A stretch of 64,000 nt of DNA, taken from CAG-411 sp963643465. GTDB taxonomy: Bacteria > Bacillota > Clostridia > Lachnospirales > Lachnospiraceae. Location of the stretch: contig CAVIJT010000010.1 of assembly GCA_963643465.1 (NCBI GenBank), positions 1 to 64,000 on the forward strand. Reading direction: 5' to 3'. Under the pieces are notes generated by a model that was given only the letters and a program-made list of their open reading frames with translations, searched no databases and was not told the DNA's origin. Position numbers and translations under genes: made by a program. The first letter of the stretch is position 1. Each line of letters begins with the position of its first letter. Positions 43,506 through 51,607 of this stretch are shown here, piece by piece.

Positions 43506-45581
43506 CTATTTCAATATATCCTTCATACTGTTTAAACTAATAGCCAAGGTAGAGGTATTATGTACTAATGCAGATGTGGTTGGTTGAATAACTCCCATTA
43601 CTCCAAGTAAAATCAGGGCTGAATTAATTCCCACAATACCAACATAATTCTTCCCGATTCTTTTCACCAATCCATTACTAATATTTTTAAGTGTCACAAG
43701 TTCTGCAAGATTGTCTGCTTCAATTGTAATATCCGCAATTTCCCTAGCAATCTGGGCGCCGTCACTTATGGCAATCCCTACATCTGCTGCTGAAAGTGCC
43801 GGTGAATCATTGATTCCATCTCCTACCATAATTACCTTTCTTCCTGCCGCTTTCTCTTTTTCCACAAATGCTGCTTTATCCTCTGGAAGTACCTCTGAAT
43901 AGTATTCATCCACTCCCACTTTCTCTGCAATGGAACGTGCTGTATGTTGACTATCTCCTGTCATCATCACAATTTTATCAAATCCTGCTTCTTTCAATGC
44001 TGTAACTACATCTTTTGCCTCTTCTCTTACCGGATCCTCAATACATATTGCAGCCTCTAATTTTCCTTCTACGGCAAGATATAAATGAGAATACTCTTCT
44101 GGAAGCCTATCAAATCGCTCCTGCATTCCTTCCGGTATACGGCAACCTTCATCCTCAAACACAAAATGATAGCTTCCAATTACTACCTTTTTCCCATCAA
44201 CCATAGAAGAAATTCCATGTGCCACTATATATTCCACCTTTGAGTGCTTTTCCTCGTGTGTAAGTCCTCGTTCTTGCGCCGCAACAACCACCGCTTTTGC
44301 CATGGAATGTGGAAAATGCTCTTCTAAACAAGCAGCAGTCCGCAACAACTCTTCCGGTGGAACATCCACAAAAGGTACTACATCCACTACCTTTGGTTGC
44401 GCTTTCGTCAAAGTTCCTGTCTTATCAAATACGATGGTGTCTGCTTCTGCTACTTTCTCCAGAAATTTGCCGCCTTTCACCGTTACTTGATGATTACTGG
44501 CCTCCCGAATCGCTGATAAAACAGAAATTGGCATTGCCAACTTTAATGCACATGAAAAATCTACCATCAATACAGATAATGCCTTTGTTACATTTCTAGT
44601 CATCAAATATACCAAACCAGTTCCCAGCATGGTATATGGTACCAGCTTGTCCGCAAGATGAGCCGCCTGTCCTTCCATAGAAGATTTCAACTTTTCCGAC
44701 TCTTCAATCATTTTTACAATCTTTTCATATTTATTGGAGCCCAAGGTTTCTTTTACTTGTACAATCAACTCTCCTTCTTCTAACACAGTTCCCGCATATA
44801 CATATCCGCCAATCTCTTTTGCAATAGGCAATGCTTCTCCTGTGATAGATGCCTGATTTACCGCTCCTGTTCCTTCCAAAACGATTCCATCAAACGGAAT
44901 AACATTCCCCATATGAATAACTACTTTATCTCCAGGTTTTACTTTATCTGTATCTACCAAAACTTCTTTTTCATCTGAAAGTACCCACACTTTACTAATA
45001 TTCAGGGACATACTTCTAGCCAAATCATCTACTGATTTTTTATGTGTCCACTCCTCCAAAATTTCTCCAATACCAAGTAAAAACATAACGGAACCTGCTG
45101 TTTTTGTATCACCCCGAAGCAAAGACACTCCAATTGCAGTTCCATCCAAAACTGGTACTTCAATTTTTCCTTTGCATAAAGTAGCAATTCCATTCCAAAT
45201 ATATTTCATTGATTTACACGCGATAACGGTACTTCTAACAGGCATTGGAAGAAATATTTGACTACCAGCACGTAATACCACCTTTTGTACTAATTTATCC
45301 CAGTATTGCCGATTCACTTCACGCCCTGAATTCTGCCATATATGCTCTGGTACATTGGCTGTCTCATAGGAAAACTGCTGTAAAACCCCAATGACTTTAT
45401 TCCTATCACCTGTATAGCAAATAGCTACATCCTGATTTCTTTCATATACTTTTACTGCCGTAATATCTTTTTGATTTGACAAATAATATTGAAGAATATC
45501 AGCTTCTTTAAATGTCATTCGCTTTTGAGCAACATGTATTCTTATGCGCCCTTTCATCTCATGCAAAATTTTAAATTTCAT
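43506..45581 (-). CDS. Heavy-metal-type P1B ATPase with SCA in place of CPC
   Basis: The 691-residue pump has a degenerate N-terminal ferredoxin-like domain (~1-75), TGEA at 247-250, FDKTGT at 385-390, HS instead of HP in EEHFPHSMAKAV, and MVGDGINDSPAL. The membrane motif that is CPC in most P1B ATPases reads DFSCALKLAMP, and the last helices read VHNTSTLAISLNSM. Metal specificity is therefore unknown. ATG at 45581 is chosen because the longer frame (to 45650) runs through the upstream terminator hairpin. It lies downstream of a DUF6110 gene, a recurrent pairing. Confidence 0.88.
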   Translation of the reverse strand: MKFKILHEMKGRIRIHVAQKRMTFKEADILQYYLSNQKDITAVKVYERNQDVAICYTGDRNKVIGVLQQFSYETANVPEHIWQNSGREVNRQYWDKLVQKVVLRAGSQIFLPMPVRSTVIACKSMKYIWNGIATLCKGKIEVPVLDGTAIGVSLLRGDTKTAGSVMFLLGIGEILEEWTHKKSVDDLARSMSLNISKVWVLSDEKEVLVDTDKVKPGDKVVIHMGNVIPFDGIVLEGTGAVNQASITGEALPIAKEIGGYVYAGTVLEEGELIVQVKETLGSNKYEKIVKMIEESEKLKSSMEGQAAHLADKLVPYTMLGTGLVYLMTRNVTKALSVLMVDFSCALKLAMPISVLSAIREASNHQVTVKGGKFLEKVAEADTIVFDKTGTLTKAQPKVVDVVPFVDVPPEELLRTAACLEEHFPHSMAKAVVVAAQERGLTHEEKHSKVEYIVAHGISSMVDGKKVVIGSYHFVFEDEGCRIPEGMQERFDRLPEEYSHLYLAVEGKLEAAICIEDPVREEAKDVVTALKEAGFDKIVMMTGDSQHTARSIAEKVGVDEYYSEVLPEDKAAFVEKEKAAGRKVIMVGDGINDSPALSAADVGIAISDGAQIAREIADITIEADNLAELVTLKNISNGLVKRIGKNYVGIVGINSALILLGVMGVIQPTTSALVHNTSTLAISLNSMKDILK

Positions 45582-45608
45582 AATCAAACACAATCCTTCC
45601 CTATTAGA

Positions 45609-45638
45609 GAAAAACACCTGCAGTAATCTACAGGTGCC
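45609..45638 (-). terminator. Terminator or attenuator between the DUF6110 gene and the P-type ATPase
   Basis: CACCTG-AG (45615-45623) pairs with CT-CAGGTG (45628-45636); on the minus strand GTTTTTCTC follows. It would end the DUF6110 transcript or attenuate the ATPase gene. Confidence 0.7.
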
Positions 45639-45660
45639 ATAATATTCCATTCTTATGAGA

Positions 45661-45942
45661 CTATTCTGTCACATCATCGCTTTCATCTTCAAATTCCATC
45701 TCTGCAGCTGCTGCCTCTTCATTAATTTGCTGTGCTTCTGCATAAATATCTTCCGCATTTTCCTGAATGTTAGTAACCGTCTTCATAACACACTCTTTTG
45801 CACGAAGCACCGCTGCTGTACAATGTGTATATACTTTTTTTGCATCCTTGCTAGACAAAAGCTTAATACCTGCTGTTCCAAATAGTACCCCAGCTGCAAA
45901 AATACCTGTTTTTTTACCGTCTACTTTTTTTAAAATATTCAT
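45661..45942 (-). CDS. DUF6110 family protein
   Basis: The 93-residue protein has a Gly/Ala-rich membrane-like segment (residues ~12-30, GIFAAGVLFGTAGIKLLSS), a helix with THCTAAVLRAKECVMKTV and a strongly acidic tail (EFEDESDDVTE). I recognise it as DUF6110, a family that recurs next to heavy-metal-type ATPases in Firmicutes. The function is unknown; a regulatory or assembly role for the ATPase is inferred from adjacency only. Confidence 0.75.
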   Translation of the reverse strand: MNILKKVDGKKTGIFAAGVLFGTAGIKLLSSKDAKKVYTHCTAAVLRAKECVMKTVTNIQENAEDIYAEAQQINEEAAAAEMEFEDESDDVTE

Positions 45943-46278
45943 CTTCTTATGTACCTCCTTTTTATACGCAATCTATAGTAATTGCAAATAATAGCGCCCC
46001 ATACCACAACATATGATTTACCGCCTTATTAAAATTATTATACCATTTGACAAATACCCTTTCCATTCTTTTCGTCTTATTGACATATTTTCTCTTTTTT
46101 ATAAAAATGTATTGCAAAAAAACTAACTTTTACTATGGGTAATGTATCTTTACTATATCTCTTAAAACCTACCTTTTCTAAAGAAATTCAGAAAAAATGA
46201 GAATAATCCATTTCTCTCCTGTGTATTTTTTTAATAAGAAAAACTTAAATTTATCATATAGGAGGTAGATAATAATCT
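45943..46278. other. 336-base gap between divergent genes
   Basis: AT-rich region with control sequences for the DUF6110 gene (minus) and the DUF6512 gene (plus). A TATAAT-like box is at about 46034-46039 on the minus strand, without a convincing -35. No coding frame is seen. Confidence 0.5.
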
Positions 46279-46761
46279 ATGAAAGAATGGGAAAAAAAAC
46301 AATGGCTCTTGTCATACATTTTTGTAGTAATCACAGGAACCCTTTTTCATTTTATGTATGAATGGTTACAACAAAACAGAATTGCAGGATATTTTTTTCC
46401 TGTAAACGAATCCACATGGGAACATATGAAGTTGGCATATTTCCCTATGCTTTTATACGGAAAGATTTTTCTCAAAAAAATTAGTAATCAGTGGCTACTG
46501 GGAACTCTTACAGGCACTTGGCTCATTCCTCTATTATTTTACACATATCGCGGAATTTTAGGTTTTGGTGTAGCTGCCCTAGATATAGGAACTTTCTTTT
46601 TAGCTATCGGAGGTGCCTTTTGTCTTATTTATCATACCCTTAATACCAAGTGGAAGCTAACAGTTCAAATAACACTAAAAACACTTGTAATAGTACAAGG
46701 AATTTTGTTTGTGGTATTTACATACCACCCTCTAAATTTAGGAATTTTTATAGAACCATAA
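46279..46761 (+). CDS. DUF6512 family membrane protein
   Basis: The 160-residue protein has about five membrane segments and the NESTWEHMKLAYFPML motif that I associate with DUF6512. The conserved Glu, Trp, His and Lys in that motif sit after the second span. Function is unknown. It is preceded by ATAGGAGG and followed by a strong terminator; it is not in an operon. Confidence 0.75.
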   Translation: MKEWEKKQWLLSYIFVVITGTLFHFMYEWLQQNRIAGYFFPVNESTWEHMKLAYFPMLLYGKIFLKKISNQWLLGTLTGTWLIPLLFYTYRGILGFGVAALDIGTFFLAIGGAFCLIYHTLNTKWKLTVQITLKTLVIVQGILFVVFTYHPLNLGIFIEP

Positions 46762-46790
46762 TACTGTACTGATACTTTAGCATAAAAATA

Positions 46791-46819
46791 AAAAAAGAGG
46801 TTATTAACCTCTTTTTTTA
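46791..46819. terminator. Bidirectional terminator between DUF6512 and rpmF
   Basis: AAAAAGAGGTTA pairs with TAACCTCTTTTT in a nearly perfect palindrome, with A and T runs on the two sides. It ends the DUF6512 gene on the plus strand and can end the pta-ackA-DUF177-rpmF unit. Confidence 0.85.
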
Positions 46820-46923
46820 TTTTAAATGCTTTCATAGACACTGTATGAACAAATTGAAAATATAATAAATATATCCCAACTCTCACAACAGCTGAAAGCC
46901 TTGATTCTACTGTTTCTAAAAAA

Positions 46924-47103
46924 TTAGTCTACAGCAACGATCTCTTTTTTGTTGTAAGATCCACAAGCCTTGCAAACTCTATGTGGCATCATTAACTCTC
47001 CACATTTGCTACATTTCACTAAGTTTGGAGCAGTCATTTTCCAATTTGCTCTACGACTATCTCTTCTACCTTTAGATGATTTATTCTTTGGACAGATTGA
47101 CAT
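46924..47103 (-). CDS. rpmF: 50S ribosomal protein L32
   Basis: The 59-residue protein starts MSICPKNKSSKGRRDSRRA, the usual L32 start, and has a zinc-ribbon CSKCGELMMPHRVCKACG with four cysteines. ATG at 47103 behind AGGAGGTG is chosen over an upstream start at 47139. It follows the DUF177 gene, the conserved arrangement in most bacteria. Confidence 0.95.
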   Translation of the reverse strand: MSICPKNKSSKGRRDSRRANWKMTAPNLVKCSKCGELMMPHRVCKACGSYNKKEIVAVD

Positions 47104-47138
47104 GGTCACACCTCCTCTTATATCAAACAAACAAATCA

Positions 47139-47669
47139 TTAATCTGCTTGTCCAAAATTCTTAAAAATATCTTGAATTGCTAACATTCTTGGATCACGTC
47201 CCTGCTGGTCACATGTACAAGTTCCAGTATTCAAGTTCGTACCACAAACGCCGCAAATTCCTTTGCAATCGTCCTTACATAACGTTTGCATTGGGAATTG
47301 GAGCATCATCTCTTCCATAATTAAAGCATCTACATCCAAATCATGCTCTACAATGTATTCTGCTTCCTCCAATTCTTCCTGACTCTCTTCCTTTGTGCCA
47401 GAGAAATCAAATTCCTTGTTAAAATCAATCTTAAAAGGAACCATTACCTCTTCCAAACATCTACTGCAAGGAATACGAAGTGCTGTCTCTGCTTTGCAGC
47501 AAATGGAAACTTTACGTTCCCCAACACATACGATGGTAACATCTGCATCACTCTTCTTAGAAAAGGAATACTTCGTTCCATACATAGAAAATTCCTCTAA
47601 CCCAATGGGAGTCTGTGTGTCTTTTGTTTGACCAACCATGGCCATTACTTCTGATAAATTAATGAGCAT
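47139..47669 (-). CDS. DUF177 (YceD) family protein
   Basis: The ~176-residue protein has an N-terminal half with a CSRCLEEVMVPFKID motif (family CxRC), an acidic middle and a C-terminal Cys-rich CKDDCKGICGVCGTNLN typical of Firmicute YceD. The family is linked to 23S rRNA maturation and is nearly always next to rpmF, as here. ATG at 47669 behind ATAGGAG is preferred to GTG at 47675. Confidence 0.88.
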   Translation of the reverse strand: MLINLSEVMAMVGQTKDTQTPIGLEEFSMYGTKYSFSKKSDADVTIVCVGERKVSICCKAETALRIPCSRCLEEVMVPFKIDFNKEFDFSGTKEESQEELEEAEYIVEHDLDVDALIMEEMMLQFPMQTLCKDDCKGICGVCGTNLNTGTCTCDQQGRDPRMLAIQDIFKNFGQAD

Positions 47670-47705
47670 ACGCACTCCTATCTTCTAAAAAACCACACTT
47701 TTACA

Positions 47706-47734
47706 TTTATAACACAATTTTCTTATAAAGTCAA
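47706..47734 (-). promoter_or_regulatory. Promoter of the DUF177-rpmF unit
   Basis: On the minus strand TTGACT (47729-47734) and TATAAA (47706-47711) are 17 bases apart, in the gap between ackA and the DUF177 gene. Confidence 0.7.
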
Positions 47735-47775
47735 TGTAAATTTATAGCTTTTTTCATGAAATAGTTACTTCTTAA

Positions 47776-48972
47776 TTATCTTGTTACTAATGCCTTTGTC
47801 TCTCTTGCAATGGCAAGTTCTTCATTGGTAGGAACAATAAATACTTTTACTTTTGAATCAACGGTAGATACCATAAGTTCCTCTCCAGTAATCGCACATT
47901 TTTCCTCATCTGCTTTTACGCCAAGGAAACCTAAGTGATCCATTACGCCTTTGCGAAGTTCTGGTGCATTCTCACCAATTCCTGCCGTAAATGCAATAGC
48001 ATCCACTCCATTCATAGCAACGATATAAGCTCCCACATATTTTGCAATGCTGTAAATATATGCTTCCATAGTAGCTTTTGCAAGTGCATTGTTCGCTTCC
48101 ACACCTGTACGGATATCGCGGAAATCGCTAGTAAGACCAGACATTCCTGCTAAACCGGATTCTTTATTGAGAATTGCCATAATCTCGTCAATGGATTTAT
48201 TTTCTTTGTGTGCAATAAATTCTATAATAGCCGGATCTACACTTCCAGAACGTGTTCCCATAATAATACCTTCCAAAGGAGTAAGTCCCATAGAAGTATC
48301 TACTGATTTTCCATTACAAACAGCAGTCACACTTCCGCCATTTCCAATATGACACACGATAAGTTTGGAATTGTTAATATCTAAACCAGCAAGTTCTGCA
48401 AGTCTCTTAGATACAAAGCTGTGGCTTGTACCATGGAAACCATAACGACGGATTTTGTACTCATCATAATAACGATGAGGAATTCCATACATATATGCCT
48501 TTTCCGGCATAGTCTGATGAAATGCGGTATCAAATACGGCAACCATAGGAACTCCAGGCAACGCTTTCTTGCAGGCATCAATACCAATCAAGTTTGCTGG
48601 ATTATGCAAAGGTGCTAAATCATTACACTCTGCAATTGCTTTTTCTACCTCATCTGTAATAATAACAGAAGATGCAAATTTCTCTCCACCATGTACCACA
48701 CGATGTCCTACTGCTTCAATTTCCTTTAAATCAGAAATTACACCATGTTCTTTATGTACAAGTTCATCAAGAACCAGCTTAACTGCCACTTCATGATTTG
48801 GCATTGCATTCTTTTCTTCATCCTTGATTTTCTTTCCATTTACTTTATGAGTCAACTGTCCATCGATTCCAATTCTCTCACAAAGTCCAGATGCCATTGG
48901 CTGCTCTGTCTCCGAATCAATCAACTGATATTTTAACGAAGAACTTCCACAATTAATTACTAATACTTTCAT
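47776..48972 (-). CDS. ackA: Acetate kinase
   Basis: Acetate kinase converts acetyl phosphate and ADP to acetate and ATP, the substrate-level phosphorylation step of acetate fermentation. The 398-residue product starts MKVLVINCGSSSLKYQ and has the signatures GHRVVHGGEKF, HIGNGGSVTA, MGLTPLEGIIMGTRSG and FTAGIGENAPELRK. Length is standard. It lies 69 bases after pta, so the two form a pathway operon. Confidence 0.97.
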   Translation of the reverse strand: MKVLVINCGSSSLKYQLIDSETEQPMASGLCERIGIDGQLTHKVNGKKIKDEEKNAMPNHEVAVKLVLDELVHKEHGVISDLKEIEAVGHRVVHGGEKFASSVIITDEVEKAIAECNDLAPLHNPANLIGIDACKKALPGVPMVAVFDTAFHQTMPEKAYMYGIPHRYYDEYKIRRYGFHGTSHSFVSKRLAELAGLDINNSKLIVCHIGNGGSVTAVCNGKSVDTSMGLTPLEGIIMGTRSGSVDPAIIEFIAHKENKSIDEIMAILNKESGLAGMSGLTSDFRDIRTGVEANNALAKATMEAYIYSIAKYVGAYIVAMNGVDAIAFTAGIGENAPELRKGVMDHLGFLGVKADEEKCAITGEELMVSTVDSKVKVFIVPTNEELAIARETKALVTR

Positions 48973-49041
48973 CTACTATAATCGCTACTGCACACTTATG
49001 TATTCAGTAACTTTCTCCTTTCCTTTATTTGGGTTATTATT

Positions 49042-50076
49042 CTATCGGGATGCAAGTGCCATTGTCTCTTCATCATCCTCTGCACCAGCCTGTACAGCAG
49101 TGATTGCCACTACACCTACAATATCTGTTGCCGAACAACCTCTGGACAAATCATTGACCGGCTTTGCAATTCCCTGTGTCAAAGGACCATATGCCTCTGC
49201 TTTTGCAAGACGCTGTACTAATTTATACCCATTATTACCTGCGTCCAAGTTTGGAAATACCAATACATTGGCATGACCTGCCACATTATTTCCCGGTGCT
49301 TTAAAAGCTCCCACACTTGGTACAATTGCAGCATCCACTTGAAACTCTCCATCCAGTTTCACTTTTGGATATTTTGCCTTAGCAAGCTCTGTTGCTTTTA
49401 CAACTTTATCTACATCAGGGTGAGACGCGCTTCCTTTGGTAGAATGAGAAATCATTGCCACAATTGGTTCTTCCTGAACTAACAAACGGAAACTCTTTGC
49501 TGTTGTTCCAGCAATAATGGCAAGTTCTTCTGCTGTTGGGTTCTGATTAAGTCCTGCATCTGAGAAAATGAATGTGCCATTTGCACCGTAATCACAATCC
49601 GGCACAACCATAACAAACATTCCAGAAACCAATTCTGTACCCGGTGCAGTTTTCAAAATTTGCAAAGATGGTCGCAATACATCTGCGGTAGCATGACACG
49701 CACCTGCTACCATTCCATCTGCATCCCCCATCTTAACCATCATAACACCAAAATGCAAATAATCGGAAGTCAATAATTCTCTTGCCTTTTCCGGTGTCAT
49801 TCCTTTTTGCTTACGAAGTTCTACCAATTGCTCCACATAACTGTCCATCTTTTCAAAATTTTCTGGATCTACAATATGAGCATGTCCCAAATGATAACCA
49901 TAATTCTTTGCATCTTCCAAAATAGAAGCCTTATTACCTACTAAAATCAAATTCGCAATATCTTCTTTCATAATCATTGCGGCTGCTTTGATTGTTCTTA
50001 CATCCTCTGTTTCAGGAAGAACAATTGTCTTTTTATTTTTTCTCGCCCGTTCTTTAATTACATCAATAAATCCCAT
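49042..50076 (-). CDS. pta: Phosphate acetyltransferase
   Basis: Pta converts acetyl-CoA and phosphate to acetyl phosphate. The 344-residue single-domain product has MVKMGDADGMVAGACHATAD, the MISHSTKGSASHPDV loop and the conserved C-terminal VNDLSRGCSATDIVGV. It is the shorter Firmicute form without the DRTGG regulatory domain. It leads the pta-ackA operon behind a promoter at 50119-50147, divergent from tmcAL. Confidence 0.96.
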   Translation of the reverse strand: MGFIDVIKERARKNKKTIVLPETEDVRTIKAAAMIMKEDIANLILVGNKASILEDAKNYGYHLGHAHIVDPENFEKMDSYVEQLVELRKQKGMTPEKARELLTSDYLHFGVMMVKMGDADGMVAGACHATADVLRPSLQILKTAPGTELVSGMFVMVVPDCDYGANGTFIFSDAGLNQNPTAEELAIIAGTTAKSFRLLVQEEPIVAMISHSTKGSASHPDVDKVVKATELAKAKYPKVKLDGEFQVDAAIVPSVGAFKAPGNNVAGHANVLVFPNLDAGNNGYKLVQRLAKAEAYGPLTQGIAKPVNDLSRGCSATDIVGVVAITAVQAGAEDDEETMALASR

Positions 50077-50118
50077 ATTCTCACCTTTCTCATCTAATTT
50101 GCTAATTCACTAACCCTC

Positions 50119-50147
50119 ATTATAAATCAATCAAATATTTGAAACAA
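50119..50147 (-). promoter_or_regulatory. Promoter of pta-ackA
   Basis: On the minus strand TTGTTT (50142-50147) and TATAAT (50119-50124) are 17 bases apart. Confidence 0.65.
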
Positions 50148-50358
50148 GACGCATTTTGTATCTTTTCAAATACACTTTACATTATCTTTACACTTAAAAG
50201 GCAACTAAAAACTGAATGTTGTGAAAAACATTCCCTCTGTTTATAATATATATTGTCAGAGTGTAACCATTCAGAACACTCAGTCCTATCCCATCTGCTA
50301 TATTATAACACACAACGGGATATTCGCCTATAAACTTTTTATTTTTCGGAGGTTTTCC

Positions 50359-51588
50359 ATGAAAACAGTAGGAATCATTGCAGAATATAATCCGTTTCAC
50401 AACGGACATCGTTATCAAATCCAACAGGTAAAGCAAATGACCGGAGCAGATTTTGTCATTGTGCTTATGAGTGGGAATTTTGTACAAAGAGGTACTCCTG
50501 CCATCGTAGATAAATACACTCGTTGTACTATGGCACTGGAAGGTGGTGCAGATATGGTATTTGAGCTTCCTGCCTTTTTTGCCACATCAAGTGCAGAAGC
50601 CTTTGCCTATGGAGCAATTTCTATTTTTCATAAACTGGGATTTATAGATGAAATCTGCTTTGGCTGCGAAACACCAGACCTCTCTTTGTTAAGTGCTATT
50701 GCTGATTTACTTCTTTTAGAACCGAAAGAATATAGAGAAAACTTAACAACTTACCAAAAACAAGGTTTTTCCTATCCAGCTGCAAGACAAAAAGCATTAA
50801 TCGCTTATTTTGAACAGCATCCTATTTATGCCTTTTCTTCTAACCAGTGGACTAACTGTATAGAACAACCAAATAATATTTTAGGCATTGCATATATACA
50901 GGCATTGAAAACCTTACATTCCTCTATTACGCCAGTGCCTATACAGAGAACAGGAAATGCCTTTCACAGCACAACGATAGAAGGGACTTTCGCTTCTGCC
51001 ACTGCCATTCGAAAATCGTGCATGTCAGACACCAATTTGCAATCCTTACAATCCGTTGTGCCGCCTTACGTTCTCTCTGCCTTGCATTCCAAGCTAAAAA
51101 AAACATTTCCAATTACAGAGAATGATTATTCTAGTCTGCTCTATTACAAATTGCAACAGGAAAAGGAATATATCAATTACGCGGATATTACGGAAGATTT
51201 CGCAAACAAATTGCAAAAAACGTTCTCTTTTCATGAGAATTTCACCACTCTTGTAGAACGATTAAAGACAAAGGATTTAGTTTACACAAGAATTTGCAGA
51301 AATCTTTTGCACATTCTTCTTGAAATCACAAAAGAAGAACCAAAATGGAACCCAGAATATGTCCGGCTGCTGGGATTCAAAAAAAGCTCCAGCTCTCTTC
51401 TTAAGAGAACTGAAGCAATTTCTGTTATTACAAAAGTAGCAGATGCACGAAAACATTTGTCAGAAGAGGCTTTTTCCTACTTTCAAAAAGACATCCGCAT
51501 TTCCCATCTGTACAATCATATTTGTTATGAAAAATATGGATACCACTGCAAATCAGAATACGAACAGGGTCCCATTATTCTTTCTTAA
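50359..51588 (+). CDS. tmcAL: tRNA(Met) cytidine acetate ligase TmcAL
   Basis: TmcAL makes N4-acetylcytidine at the wobble position of elongator tRNA-Met using acetate and ATP. The ~409-residue product has the nucleotidyltransferase-like start MKTVGIIAEYNPFHNGHRYQ, MSGNFVQRGTPAIVDK and GGADMVFELPAFFATSSAE, standard for the family. ATG at 50359 behind TCGGAGG is chosen; the frame is open to 50221 without a ribosome site. It is divergent from pta-ackA, whose product acetate is its substrate. Confidence 0.92.
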   Translation: MKTVGIIAEYNPFHNGHRYQIQQVKQMTGADFVIVLMSGNFVQRGTPAIVDKYTRCTMALEGGADMVFELPAFFATSSAEAFAYGAISIFHKLGFIDEICFGCETPDLSLLSAIADLLLLEPKEYRENLTTYQKQGFSYPAARQKALIAYFEQHPIYAFSSNQWTNCIEQPNNILGIAYIQALKTLHSSITPVPIQRTGNAFHSTTIEGTFASATAIRKSCMSDTNLQSLQSVVPPYVLSALHSKLKKTFPITENDYSSLLYYKLQQEKEYINYADITEDFANKLQKTFSFHENFTTLVERLKTKDLVYTRICRNLLHILLEITKEEPKWNPEYVRLLGFKKSSSSLLKRTEAISVITKVADARKHLSEEAFSYFQKDIRISHLYNHICYEKYGYHCKSEYEQGPIILS

Positions 51589-51607
51589 TACTTGCAACTG
51601 AGCCTTT

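Noticed and set aside
45582..45650. Longer N-terminus for the second P-type ATPase
   Set aside because: The extra codons run through a terminator hairpin, and the protein family begins at the ATG at 45581.
50194..50487. 97-residue minus-strand frame in the pta-tmcAL gap
   Set aside because: It lies antisense to the tmcAL start and its leader, has unlikely composition and no ribosome site.
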